DNA of 64,000 bases from an uncultured Latescibacterota bacterium. GTDB lineage: Bacteria; Latescibacterota; UBA2968; UBA8231. The notes below the pieces were generated by a model. That model made no database searches and was not told where the DNA came from. It saw only the letters and a program-made list of their open reading frames with translations. Of the stretch, positions 8,242 through 18,043 are shown piece after piece. How positions within the stretch are numbered: the first letter of the stretch is position 1; each line of letters opens with the position of its first letter. The translations under genes were made by a program, and so were the position numbers. The stretch covers positions 1,488,001 through 1,552,000 of the forward strand of contig OX638377.1 of the NCBI GenBank assembly GCA_951813615.1, given 5' to 3'.

Positions 8242-10437
8242 GTGTTGTATCCGCGCGTGAAGGCGCTGGTGCTGGTATTGTTAGCGGTGCAGAATCTAGG
8301 GGCGGAGCGCCGCACCATTGTCATGGGCGGCGAGGACGGTTTGACGTGGGAAAGCGGCGGCGGGACTATCGCGGCCTTGATACAAACCGGTCCGACCGAG
8401 GTCGAGGCTAGTAATACCCCGGGCAATGTGCTTGAGTTTGACGCCGATGGTCAGGTGGGCTGGCTGTCGCCGCAACAGGCGGATGAGACCGTAAATATCG
8501 CTTTGGATCTCCTCGACCGCGGCGGTCGCCTCGGTGCGCCGACCATCTTGTCGCAGGTTATAAAAGACCAGCTAATTTTTATGATCGACGACGATCCCGC
8601 GACCGCCTTTGAGCGCAAGACAGCCCGCGGCGGGAGCCAGGTCAACTCGCTTGGAGTCATCATGGACTTTGATCTCGGAGCGCGGTTTGGCGTCGAGCGG
8701 ATCCAGTTTTTCCCCCGCAATGCACACCCCGATTTTCCCGCCCCGGATTTCCCTTTCCATAACGATTTTCTGCGGGGCTTTGAGCTGCTGCTCAACGACG
8801 GCAGCGAAGAAACGCAAGTGGCCAACCAGCCAGTGCTGACTACCGTCGAACTGGAGACGGAAAACGAAGAGCCGGTCGTCGAACTGACCATCCCGCCGCA
8901 ATACGTCCGCTATATCCGCCTGAAATCGCAGACCACCGTGGGGTTTGAGATTGCGGAATTCCGCGTCTTTGGCTCTGGTTTCGTGCCAAGGGCCGACTAC
9001 CTTTCCAACATTTTCGATTTTGGCGAGGCATTGGCACTGTGGGGACGCATTCGCTGGGAGGAGCAGCACTTCGGCACCGAACGCCTGTCGCGCTTGCTGA
9101 TCAGTTCGCGCAGCGGCTGGGACGACACGCCGTTGGAATTCACTCGCCTGCATCCAAGTGGGGAGGAGGTGCCGTGGCGAGAAGGAGCGGTCGCGAATAC
9201 GGCTGCGGGCGATGCGGTTGACTTGGACTCGATTGACGATGTTGAAGAAGCCCTCGACCTCTTCAACGCCCTGCCCATTGACGAGCGCAATCAGGTGGCG
9301 TTGACGCAGGACGAATACGACGATTTGAGAAGTTCAGATAAGGGCGACGTGCGCTCCGACTTAGTCGCTTGGAGCCGCTGGTCGCCGCCGTATAAGCTAA
9401 CCGCGGGCGCTATAAATGCCGCAAACATCGGCGATGATGAGTTGGGCGTGCCCATTCTTTCGCCCGGCCCGCGCCGCTATTTCCAGTTGAAGGCCGAATT
9501 CGACAGCCAAGACTTGGAATCCGCCCGGGCGTTGGGTGCGCTCGCCTTTACGGTATCCAATCCGCCGCTGACGGAGCGGATCATCAGCGAGGTCGTCCCG
9601 CGCCAAGTCGAACTGGGCGTCCCAGTGTCGTTTACGTATGCCGTTCTGCCGACCAAGATGCGTCAGGGCGTCGATCTGGGTTTCGATGTTTTCGAGATCG
9701 CCACGCCCGTGCGTTCTGAAGAGGTCGAGACTATCGAGGTGGTGCATGCCGACGGTCAGGTGCAAACCGCGGATTTTACTGGCGTGGACTTGACCCATCT
9801 GCCCGTGCAAGACGACAGCGGTCTTTTTGCCGTGGAATCGGTGACCGAGCGACACCTGCGAGTGCGCTTTCCCGCAATCACGGAAAGCGATTTGGCCGAA
9901 GGGCGGGCGGCAGTGCTCAAGATCCGCTTCAAGTGCCGCGTGCTGCGGTTTGGCACGACCTTTACCGGCACGGCTTGGAACAGCACTACTGACGACCTCG
10001 GTCAGCGGGTTATCGGCGGCAATGCGGCCGATTTGGGGGCGGCGGACGACGATTTAATACCTATAGGGGCCGCCGATCCGAACGACTTAGCGGTAAGAGT
10101 GCCGTTGGCGGGTGGCCGCCTCATGATCAACGTCGCGGCCAAACCGCGCATCTTCAGTCCCAATGGAGATGGGGTTAATGACGAGACGCGGATACACTGC
10201 GATCTGGTGCGGTTGGTCGATGCTGCGCCGCTTACTATGCGCGTGTTCGATCTGGCCGGGAACCGCGTCCGTACGCTCTTTGCGGGCGAGCAGGGGGGCG
10301 GGAGTTTCTCAGCGCAGTGGGATGGCACGAATGCTGCCGGACAACAGATGCCCCCGGGTATCTACCTCTTCCGCGTCGATTTGGCCACTGATGCCAAACA
10401 GGAAGCGGTCGTGGGTATCGTCGAGATGGTTTATTAG
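8242..10437 (+). CDS. Secreted discoidin-like / FlgD-Ig C-terminal domain protein (paralogue C)
   Basis: This frame of 731 residues uses a GTG start at 8242, with AAGGAG 11 bases upstream and 25 bp after the previous stop. A signal peptide (KALVLVLLAVQNLGA) leads into a region with IDDDPATAFERK and IMDFDLGARFGVERIQFF, a discoidin-like fold pattern. Residues near 250-270 share PRADYLSNIFDFG with paralogue A. The final domain begins IFSPNGDGVNDET and finishes with PGIYLFRVDL, again FlgD-like. The three tandem paralogues differ mainly in length and insertions, which suggests duplication followed by divergence into components of one surface structure. The exact role is unknown. Confidence 0.7.
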   Translation: MLYPRVKALVLVLLAVQNLGAERRTIVMGGEDGLTWESGGGTIAALIQTGPTEVEASNTPGNVLEFDADGQVGWLSPQQADETVNIALDLLDRGGRLGAPTILSQVIKDQLIFMIDDDPATAFERKTARGGSQVNSLGVIMDFDLGARFGVERIQFFPRNAHPDFPAPDFPFHNDFLRGFELLLNDGSEETQVANQPVLTTVELETENEEPVVELTIPPQYVRYIRLKSQTTVGFEIAEFRVFGSGFVPRADYLSNIFDFGEALALWGRIRWEEQHFGTERLSRLLISSRSGWDDTPLEFTRLHPSGEEVPWREGAVANTAAGDAVDLDSIDDVEEALDLFNALPIDERNQVALTQDEYDDLRSSDKGDVRSDLVAWSRWSPPYKLTAGAINAANIGDDELGVPILSPGPRRYFQLKAEFDSQDLESARALGALAFTVSNPPLTERIISEVVPRQVELGVPVSFTYAVLPTKMRQGVDLGFDVFEIATPVRSEEVETIEVVHADGQVQTADFTGVDLTHLPVQDDSGLFAVESVTERHLRVRFPAITESDLAEGRAAVLKIRFKCRVLRFGTTFTGTAWNSTTDDLGQRVIGGNAADLGAADDDLIPIGAADPNDLAVRVPLAGGRLMINVAAKPRIFSPNGDGVNDETRIHCDLVRLVDAAPLTMRVFDLAGNRVRTLFAGEQGGGSFSAQWDGTNAAGQQMPPGIYLFRVDLATDAKQEAVVGIVEMVY

Positions 10438-10472
10438 CGGATGGTACGTACGCATGGACTTCTTGGGTATTA

Positions 10473-10508
10473 GATGCTTCGACTTCGCTCCGCTCCGCTC
10501 AGCATGAC
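10473..10508. repeat. REP-like intergenic element
   Basis: The 100-bp gap before the first outer-membrane gene holds the stretch CTTCGACTTCGCTCCGCTCC between ATGCT and AGCAT, which form a short inverted pair. Its reverse strand (TGAGCGGAGCGGAGCGAAGT) resembles dispersed TGAGCGGAGCGAAGTCGAAG-type elements common in bacterial intergenic DNA. Only one copy is seen in this window, so its repeat status is inferred from memory of such elements. Confidence 0.4.
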
Positions 10509-10540
10509 TAGGAAGATTTGTTTTCTAACGGAGGAATTTG

Positions 10541-13333
10541 ATGGGCAGAACTAGGGGGATACCTGCGTGGCTGGTCCTCTTGGCACTGGTATTGCCGGCG
10601 ACCGGGGCGACCGGCCAGTCGCTGGACCGTCGTTTCGGGACCCAGCGTGGTGCCCAACCCACCTTTGAGCCACGCGGCCCGGGCGTCCTCTTCGATGCGC
10701 TCGACCCAGCGCTCAAGAAATGGTACGTGCCGCAGGAGCTGTACGTCGATTATGGCTTTCGCCAGTGGGAGTACTCGAATTACGCCAGAGACCTGTACCA
10801 ACGCTACGTCAACACCAACCGCCAGGGCGGGCCGTTTTACGACCTGTACGGGAATTATCAGACCTGGGGCTGGCTGATTTTCGATTGGAACCAGACGCAA
10901 CCGGGCCAATTTGGTTCGTCGATCTACAAAGACCCTAGGTTCAATGCGTGGTTTAACGCCGTTACGGTCTCTGCCGATTCGCGCGATCAGTACTACTTGG
11001 CGATAACCATTGGCGAGCGCATCCGCACTGCCCTGACCCCGCTGACCTTTTCAAAGCCGCGTTTCAACGGCATCCAGATGGACTTCGCCGCGGACAAATA
11101 CGAGGCGACGCTGTTGTTTTCCCGCGCCAGCGAGGCGATCCTCGGCACCACTCCTGCACTCCAGCCCAGCACCTCGACCAACGCGACTAATATGATGGGA
11201 GGACGGGCCACGGCGCAGGTGGGGGATTTTGTCAAGGTCGGCGCGACTATGGTCAATGCCCACCACTCGCAAACGCTGGCCGAGGCGTTTGAACGCAACC
11301 CGTTCATCGGCACCTTGGGAGCCGGGCAAGGCAGCGATCCGATCCGGGTTATCGCCGTGGTGCTGAGCGACGATTCGCCGGAAGACGGCCAAGGTGGGGC
11401 GGCGCTGTTTGCTCACGACATCATCATTACCGCCGAGGATTTTGACACCAAGAAGCGCACAAAATTCCGCTTGCGGGAGGTGGTAGCCGATCCGACCAAA
11501 TGGCCGGTGATTACCGGCGGCTTCCCACGAGAGGGGTTTTTGGCTGCCGACGGCGAGGAACAAATCGTCATCAACTACGACTTCACCGACTTGGCGTACA
11601 TTGGCCCGCGACCGACGGAGATCGTCGATATCCAGTTCGATCTCGTGGTGGCCAACGACTACAAGATCGAGGTGTGGTCGGATCGCCAGATCGGGCGCGG
11701 TAGCTTGCCCAGCCCGCCGCTTACGGGTTTGGACTTGGCGCAAGCGGGTGCCGTGCTGTTCGATGTCCGCAGCGCCGCAGGCAATGTGACAGACAATTCA
11801 AATCAGCAGCGCGTGGTCTTTGACTACGGATTGCCATCGGCTAGCATGGTGTTCGGATTTACCATGGAAGTGCTGCAATTGATGGGCTTTGACGCCTATG
11901 CCGAGTACGACATTAATCGCGACTACACCCAGTACCCCAACCTCACGCTCGCCGACTCAGACCGCAACTTAGTTACCCACGCCCGCGATGCGGCGGCTTG
12001 GATGATCAACGTTTCCAAGCAGGCGTATCCGTTCTTTTTGTTTGGCGAGGCCTTCAGCATGGATCCCGATTACTCGACGACGGCGTTTATTGTCGATTCG
12101 GGCGGCAACGTGTACTACGACGACACGCGCACTTCGATGTATGAGTTTGTCGATGACAACGACGACCAAGACCGCACGCCCGATTGGAGCCGCTGGGGCC
12201 AGGGCGGTCCCGATGCAATCGTCTTCCCCGGTTGGGACGAAAACAACGACTTCGTCTCGGACTTCAACCAAAACGACAACATCTCGCTGAGCAATCGCAT
12301 CCCGGATTACGAAGAGCCGTTTTTCCGCTACAGCGTCGATCGGCCAGAATTCCTCTTTGGCATCGACCTCAATAACAACAACTGGATTGACCGGTTTGAA
12401 AACGACGACTTGCCCGACTATCCCTATCGCACGAATCACCGGGGCTACAATGTCTACGTTGGCCAACACCTGACGCCGGAGGCGCGATTGACGGTGGGGC
12501 GACTGCGCGAGGACGAGCTATCTTCCAACCGCCGCAGCCACGCGATCTACGGCGTTTTCGCGTACGACCGCGACCACTCGCAATGGGGCCGCTTGCGGTT
12601 TTTCAATTCGCTGAAAAAGGTCGCGGATAATATTCCCGACGTGCGCCGCGAGCCAACGCTATACCTGCAAACAGTCTCGCTGGCCCTTGTCGAAGACATC
12701 CTGCCGGCCAGAGATACTTGGGTTAATGACAGCTACGTGCAATTCGATTACGAGCCGCTCAAAGAGCTGAACGTGATCAACAAATTCAAATACAGCCTCT
12801 TTAGCCAGCGCGGTCAGGCGTTCAAAAGCGGCGATGCGCCGATCCTCAATGAAAGCTCGCAGTTTTTGGGTTTGATCAATAAGGCGGATTACACCCGCAA
12901 AATCGGCCGGTTCGTGCTGCAACCCAAGGTGAAAAGCGAATACCTCAATCAGACAGCCTTTTTACAGGGCGATCCCGATCGCAAGGAGTGGATGGGGATC
13001 GGCATTTTGCAGGCGCGACTGCCGGTGTTGAATAACTCCTTCCTCGAAAGCGGAGTGGAGTATTTGGTTTTCCGCGAGTTGGTCCTAGACGAGGACGGAT
13101 TGCTGGACGACGGCCCGACCCAAGACACGGGCGATTTCCGCAACTTGGTCTTGGCCGTACAGTGGACGACCCTCGGACACTATCTCGGTTACAAGCTCAC
13201 CACTCAGTTCGGCGTCAGCTATACCAAGCGGTGGGATGAGGCCGTGGTGTTGGGTGACGATGGCCTAGTGAAACAGAGCGAGAGCCGCTCCTTTGGCACT
13301 AGCTTTATCTCGGTGTACGCTGGTGTAGAATGA
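10541..13333 (+). CDS. Large outer-membrane beta-barrel-like protein (paralogue D)
   Basis: The 930-residue product starts at ATG 10541 with GGAGG 7 bases upstream and has a signal peptide ending near TGATGQ. No named family was recognised. Alternating hydrophobic/polar strands rich in Tyr, Phe, Arg and Asp fill the second half, and the end (SFGTSFISVYAGVE) looks like closing beta-strands of an outer-membrane barrel. Near residues 525-625 an acidic, Asn/Asp-rich stretch (VDDNDDQD, DENNDFVSDFNQNDN, DLNNNNWIDRFENDD) resembles calcium-binding loops. The next gene encodes a paralogue sharing RWY/KWY-PQE, ARDxYxRY and FYDLYGxYxTxGWL near the N-terminus. Together with the three FlgD-Ig proteins upstream, it may form an exporter, anchor or receptor for them. 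Confidence 0.6.
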   Translation: MGRTRGIPAWLVLLALVLPATGATGQSLDRRFGTQRGAQPTFEPRGPGVLFDALDPALKKWYVPQELYVDYGFRQWEYSNYARDLYQRYVNTNRQGGPFYDLYGNYQTWGWLIFDWNQTQPGQFGSSIYKDPRFNAWFNAVTVSADSRDQYYLAITIGERIRTALTPLTFSKPRFNGIQMDFAADKYEATLLFSRASEAILGTTPALQPSTSTNATNMMGGRATAQVGDFVKVGATMVNAHHSQTLAEAFERNPFIGTLGAGQGSDPIRVIAVVLSDDSPEDGQGGAALFAHDIIITAEDFDTKKRTKFRLREVVADPTKWPVITGGFPREGFLAADGEEQIVINYDFTDLAYIGPRPTEIVDIQFDLVVANDYKIEVWSDRQIGRGSLPSPPLTGLDLAQAGAVLFDVRSAAGNVTDNSNQQRVVFDYGLPSASMVFGFTMEVLQLMGFDAYAEYDINRDYTQYPNLTLADSDRNLVTHARDAAAWMINVSKQAYPFFLFGEAFSMDPDYSTTAFIVDSGGNVYYDDTRTSMYEFVDDNDDQDRTPDWSRWGQGGPDAIVFPGWDENNDFVSDFNQNDNISLSNRIPDYEEPFFRYSVDRPEFLFGIDLNNNNWIDRFENDDLPDYPYRTNHRGYNVYVGQHLTPEARLTVGRLREDELSSNRRSHAIYGVFAYDRDHSQWGRLRFFNSLKKVADNIPDVRREPTLYLQTVSLALVEDILPARDTWVNDSYVQFDYEPLKELNVINKFKYSLFSQRGQAFKSGDAPILNESSQFLGLINKADYTRKIGRFVLQPKVKSEYLNQTAFLQGDPDRKEWMGIGILQARLPVLNNSFLESGVEYLVFRELVLDEDGLLDDGPTQDTGDFRNLVLAVQWTTLGHYLGYKLTTQFGVSYTKRWDEAVVLGDDGLVKQSESRSFGTSFISVYAGVE

Positions 13334-16164
13334 CGCGACGCGATCTAACAATGGGGACACGCATGCGGTGGGCGGCGATTTGCCTGCTGATCGGGTTGGC
13401 TCCAGCAGGTGCCCAGCTCGACTACGGCAACCGCTTGGGGGTCAACGAGGCCGACCGGGTTTCTTATTATGCCACGGGTCCCGGTATGCAGCAGGAAGCG
13501 TTCGTGCCCGCGTTGAAGCGCTGGTACATGCCGCAGGAAATCGTCTCCGAATACCGCTGGCAGTGGGAGTACACCAATTACGCTAGGGATCCCTACCGGC
13601 GCTATTTTTCTCCTGGGCAGGAAGGCGACTATTTCTACGACCTGTACGGGCGCTATCTGACCAAGGGTTGGCTGGTGTACGACTGGCGGCAGCGGCAGCC
13701 GACTAGTTCCGGAGGTTCGGGACTGCTCAAGCCGTCCGGGCGCTACGACTCGTGGTTCAGCAACCTGCTCATCGCCACCGATTCCAAGGGCCAGCACTAT
13801 TTGGGAGTGACCATCGGCGACCTGATTAACACCACATTGACGCCGATGACGTTCCGCAAAACTAGGTTCAACGGGGTGCAATTTGACTATGCTGCCGACC
13901 GCTTGGCCGCTACTGTGCTGATGTCGCGGATCAGTCTGCCGGTGCATCAGATCGCCCCGGGCGTGCGCGTCCCCATCGTCACCGAGAACTTTACCAATCT
14001 ACTCGGCCTCCGGGGCGAATGGAAGGCCCTCGACGCCGTGCGCTTGGGCGCGACCTTTGTCAACGCCCACAACGACCGATCGCAATCCGACCGTGGCGGC
14101 AATCCCTTCAAGGGCAAGCTGACCAATGGCCAACTGGAAAATCGCATCAACTGGATCATCGTCCGCATAACGGACGACTCGCCCGAGGACGGCGTGGGTG
14201 GCCCTACGGTTTTCAACCAGGACGTTGAAGTGCATACTCAAATCGGCGACCGCGACACCGTGCTGGTGGGCAGTCAGCTTGGCTTTTTGCCGCAGATAGA
14301 GGGCGGTACTACGCGCAATGGTTTTCCCGTTGCCGAAGGAGTTGGCAGCGAGGGCGAGATCACCTATCGGTACAATTTCGCTTCGGAAGACCCGGCGGTG
14401 ATGGCGCTGGAAGACATCATCGACGATGCCGACTTGGTCAACAACATTACTTCGGTGAAGTTCCGCTTCCTACTCAACAACGATTACCGGATTGATGTCA
14501 CCTCGGACGTACAGACCGACAATGAGCCTTTGGGTGCCCAATCCAAGTTCTTAAACGTGGTGCGGGCGGACGGCAACGTCCAAGACAATTCCAATCAGCG
14601 GTGGGTCGTCTTCGACTACGGCTTGCCGACGGCGACCCAGGTTTTCGGATTCAGTTTTGAGGTCAGCGATTGGGCGGGCTTTCGGATGTACGGCGAGTAC
14701 AATGTCAACCACCAATTCCGGCAGTACCCCAATATCGCTCGTCAGACGCACCACAGCGCGTCCGGCGTGTTGGGGGATGAGTCGGCGACGGGTTGGATGG
14801 TCAACGTCGCCAGAGAATTTTATCCCTTCTTCCTGTTTGGTGAGGCGTTCAGCATGGACGCCGAGTACAACACTACGTCGTTCCTCGTCGATCAGGGTGG
14901 GCGGATCAATTACAGCGACGACGAAGAGGCGCGGTCGGAATTTCTCTACGACTTGGTCGATGACAACGACGACAACGACATTCGCCTCGACCAGCGGCGC
15001 GACAAAGAGGGGCTGGCCGATGGAGCGGTGTTCCCCGGTCTCGACGAAAACAACGACTTCATTTCCGATTTCAACCAGAATAACACGCCAGTGCGTCCCA
15101 ATTTCATGCCCGACTACGAAGAGCAGTTCCTGCGCCACTACGTCGATCGGCCGGAATTCGTCTTCGCCATCGACTTGAACAACAATGGTTGGGGCGAGCG
15201 CTTTGAAAACGACGACGAGCCGGATTATCCCTATAAGCGCGACCGGCGCGGGTACAACGCCTACTTGGGGGCGTGGCTGACGCCGGAGTTGAAGTGGATG
15301 GCGGGGCAAGAGCAAGTGCAGCGCTTGTCCACTGGCGCAAAGAACCTGACCCGCTACGCCCTGCTAGCCTACGAGCGCAGTTTCCCGAGGGTGGGCAATG
15401 CGGCGGTCTACAACATGTTCAAACTGGTGCAAGACGATATCGCCGACGATGTGGTCCAGTGGGTGACAGCGCGGCCCGAGCTGGGCCGGCCGCTGGACTC
15501 GCCGGGGTCGATGCAGCCGGTCATGGATCCGCTGGCGATGCGCGACGCCGTCGTCAATCGGCTGTGGGTTGGTTTCACCGGCAAGACCTACAAGGGCATC
15601 AATAGCGAGGGCAAGTTCATCCACGAATTCATTCGGCAGCGCGACGCCAATGCCCGCGACCGCGCCGGTCGCAAGATCGCCCGCAACACGCGGCGGCTGG
15701 GGCTGATCAACCGCATAGATTACCAGTTCTCGCTGGGCCGGCTGACGGCGCAACCGCGCTTCAAGCACGAACTCTTCATGGACGACACGCCCTATAATAT
15801 CGGTCGTCTAACCAGTGCCTCGACAGCCGACCGCCAAGACTGGAGCGGGATTTCCTCGCTGTTGTTGCGGCGTTCCTTTTTGAACCACGTATCGTTGCAG
15901 TTGGGCGTCGAGTACCTGATCTTCCGCGATTTTATCCAAGACGAGACGGCCACCGCCGGCTTGCGCGTCGGGGATATGACCGGGGATTTCAATGAAACTT
16001 CGCTCGCCGTGCAGTTTTCCATCGACAAGCCGTATCTGGGCTATACCCTGCAAACCCTGATGGGGATAAGGGTGAGCAGACGCTATCTGGAGCGCTTTGA
16101 ACAGCCGAGCGCTCGGGAGACGGGCGCCCTGTCCTTCGTGACGGTATATGGCAGTATCCGCTAG
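13330..16164 (+). CDS. Large outer-membrane beta-barrel-like protein (paralogue E)
   Basis: This 944-residue protein overlaps the preceding gene by ATGA, so translation is coupled; ATG 13351 or 13363 are alternative starts that put the signal peptide (WAAICLLIGLAPAGA) closer to the N-terminus. It is a full-length paralogue of the previous product: KRWYMPQE, FYDLYGRY, the KTRFNGVQFDYAADR segment (compare KPRFNGIQMDFAADK), the acidic DDNDDND and DENNDFISDFNQNN stretches, and a DLNNNGWGERFENDDEPDYPY motif are all conserved. The C-terminus ends with barrel-like strands (ALSFVTVYGSIR). The acidic loop block is the best-conserved part and probably functional. The family was not recognised; outer-membrane location is inferred from composition and the signal peptide. 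Confidence 0.6.
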   Translation: MTRRDLTMGTRMRWAAICLLIGLAPAGAQLDYGNRLGVNEADRVSYYATGPGMQQEAFVPALKRWYMPQEIVSEYRWQWEYTNYARDPYRRYFSPGQEGDYFYDLYGRYLTKGWLVYDWRQRQPTSSGGSGLLKPSGRYDSWFSNLLIATDSKGQHYLGVTIGDLINTTLTPMTFRKTRFNGVQFDYAADRLAATVLMSRISLPVHQIAPGVRVPIVTENFTNLLGLRGEWKALDAVRLGATFVNAHNDRSQSDRGGNPFKGKLTNGQLENRINWIIVRITDDSPEDGVGGPTVFNQDVEVHTQIGDRDTVLVGSQLGFLPQIEGGTTRNGFPVAEGVGSEGEITYRYNFASEDPAVMALEDIIDDADLVNNITSVKFRFLLNNDYRIDVTSDVQTDNEPLGAQSKFLNVVRADGNVQDNSNQRWVVFDYGLPTATQVFGFSFEVSDWAGFRMYGEYNVNHQFRQYPNIARQTHHSASGVLGDESATGWMVNVAREFYPFFLFGEAFSMDAEYNTTSFLVDQGGRINYSDDEEARSEFLYDLVDDNDDNDIRLDQRRDKEGLADGAVFPGLDENNDFISDFNQNNTPVRPNFMPDYEEQFLRHYVDRPEFVFAIDLNNNGWGERFENDDEPDYPYKRDRRGYNAYLGAWLTPELKWMAGQEQVQRLSTGAKNLTRYALLAYERSFPRVGNAAVYNMFKLVQDDIADDVVQWVTARPELGRPLDSPGSMQPVMDPLAMRDAVVNRLWVGFTGKTYKGINSEGKFIHEFIRQRDANARDRAGRKIARNTRRLGLINRIDYQFSLGRLTAQPRFKHELFMDDTPYNIGRLTSASTADRQDWSGISSLLLRRSFLNHVSLQLGVEYLIFRDFIQDETATAGLRVGDMTGDFNETSLAVQFSIDKPYLGYTLQTLMGIRVSRRYLERFEQPSARETGALSFVTVYGSIR

Positions 16165-16224
16165 TGTCTGCTGGCCGTCGCGGTTTGATCCATTTCACCC
16201 AAAACTTGCGAGTGTACTGAATCT

Positions 16225-17931
16225 ATGAAAGCGTACCTGTCCTTGGTTTGTAGTGGGATTTTCCTAGCACTTATGGGTTGTGCAAAGGATGCTGAAGAAC
16301 TAGAAGACCCCGTTTTGGCCGAAGTAGGGGATCGCCGGATAACGGCCTCCCAACTGATCGATTTTGAACAGCGCTTGCCGGCACAACTGAAGACGAAGAA
16401 ATCCGGCTTAGACGGCTATCGCGACTATTTACAGACGATCATCGATAAGGAAATTTTCCTCCAAGAAGCGATTAAAAGGGGACTCGACGAGGCACCAGAA
16501 GTGGTGCAGAAGCTACAGCGGGAGAAAGCCGAACGGGTATTGAGCTTATTGTTCGAGCGCGAATTCCTCGCCAAGGTCCACGTCGATGAGCAGGAGTTAC
16601 GCGCGGCCTACGAAGCCGCGGACAAGGAGCGCGAGGTCAAGCTGCGCCTGATCATCGTCGACGCGCAGGCAGAAGCCGAGGAGATCCGGCAAAGCCTCTC
16701 CGACGGGCGGGATTTTGCCGAACTAGCGGTCAGCCGGTCGCAGCACAAATCGACGGCACCGCAGGGAGGGGAACTGGACGGTTATCTGACTCCCAAGCGC
16801 ATTCCGATTTACCTGCAAGAATACATAAACGCGCTTGCCGTCGGCGAGTACTCCGAGCCGATCCGCCTGCCCAATGGTCAGTTCGGCATCTATCAAGTTA
16901 TGCACGCTCGGCCCGTGAGCTTTGCCACCGCGAGCAACGAGCTGGAGGCCAAGCTGCGAGAGGAAAAGACGACCGAACTGATAGAGACATTTTTGGCGCA
17001 ACTGCGGGCCGACATCGACTTGCAGGCCAACGCCGAGACCTTGCCGCAGTTGCAGGAATGGGTTGCGGCAGGGCGCAGAGAGTACACCGAGGCCGAACGC
17101 GCAGCAGTGCTCTTTCAGTTCCGCGACGGCAGCGTCACGGTGGGGGATTTTGGGGATTACGCCGAAGAGTTGAAGATGGGCTTTTCAGGCGACATTGCCG
17201 AGTCAGTGCGCTGGTTTGCCGAAGACGTGCTGTTGCCCCGCACCTTGTTCCTGCACGTGGCTTATGAAAGGGAGATTGACCGCGAAGAGCAGATTGTGAG
17301 CTGGTATGAGCGCCGTAAAGATGCGCTGTTGCTGTTGGCGCTTAGACAGACGGCGGTCAAGGACCAAGTCCATATCGAGCCGGAGGCCATTAGGAAACTA
17401 TACGACGAGCGGCCCGAGTTGTTCACCGCACCGGAGGAGGTCACGCTGCAGGAGATCATGGTGCAAACCCGGGAAGAGGCCGTGGGGATCAAAGAGCGAA
17501 TTGAGGCGGGTGAGGATATGGGAGTACTCGCCGATGAGTACACCTTGCGGACGGCGGGCAAAGGCACGCAGGGCACATTCCACATCCACGCCTTTGAACA
17601 ATCCTTTTATCCAGAATTGATCGACGTTGTGCACAGCGCCGAGGTCGGTCGGTTATACGGCCCGCTAGCAGTGACGGCGCAGGCCGCTCAAGTAGTCGGC
17701 CCGGAGGCCATGCCACGAGGCGGCGAGTACTATTCGGTGTTCAAGGTACTGAAGTCGAATTTCGGCAGCGCACCCGAGCCTTTTGATACGGCGGCGAAGC
17801 GGGCGCGGGCGCTGTTGAAACGCGCCGAGGAAAGCCGCTTGGCGGATGCGTTTTTGATGGGGCTGCGGCGGGACTACGAAGCTGGAGTCGTCGTTTACGA
17901 AGACAACCTCAAGACATTGTTGCCCCAGTAG
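16225..17931 (+). CDS. Parvulin-type peptidyl-prolyl isomerase lipoprotein (SurA/PrsA-like)
   Basis: The product of 568 residues is a predicted lipoprotein with lipobox LMGC (Cys at residue 19). A SurA N-like helical segment (ITASQLIDFEQRLPAQL, then IIDKEIFLQEAIKRG) is followed by a parvulin-like domain at about residues 130-235 (LRLIIVDAQAEAEEI, GGELDGYL, YSEPIRLPNGQFGIYQV). A second, more divergent isomerase-like domain follows at about 410-530 (TLQEIMVQTREEAVGI). Such proteins assist folding of outer-membrane or secreted proteins in the periplasm. The gene lies 60 bp after two large outer-membrane proteins and closes the run of six, so it is probably their dedicated chaperone. Lipidation and location are inferred from sequence. 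Confidence 0.8.
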   Translation: MKAYLSLVCSGIFLALMGCAKDAEELEDPVLAEVGDRRITASQLIDFEQRLPAQLKTKKSGLDGYRDYLQTIIDKEIFLQEAIKRGLDEAPEVVQKLQREKAERVLSLLFEREFLAKVHVDEQELRAAYEAADKEREVKLRLIIVDAQAEAEEIRQSLSDGRDFAELAVSRSQHKSTAPQGGELDGYLTPKRIPIYLQEYINALAVGEYSEPIRLPNGQFGIYQVMHARPVSFATASNELEAKLREEKTTELIETFLAQLRADIDLQANAETLPQLQEWVAAGRREYTEAERAAVLFQFRDGSVTVGDFGDYAEELKMGFSGDIAESVRWFAEDVLLPRTLFLHVAYEREIDREEQIVSWYERRKDALLLLALRQTAVKDQVHIEPEAIRKLYDERPELFTAPEEVTLQEIMVQTREEAVGIKERIEAGEDMGVLADEYTLRTAGKGTQGTFHIHAFEQSFYPELIDVVHSAEVGRLYGPLAVTAQAAQVVGPEAMPRGGEYYSVFKVLKSNFGSAPEPFDTAAKRARALLKRAEESRLADAFLMGLRRDYEAGVVVYEDNLKTLLPQ

Positions 17932-18043
17932 TCGAAGCTGTGTACGTTATCACTATTATAGCAGGACATAGCTGAAGTTAAAAAAATGTGGCGTACATTT
18001 GAGATCGTAGAAGCCGAAAGCGATTTTTCAGAAGGAGTACACA

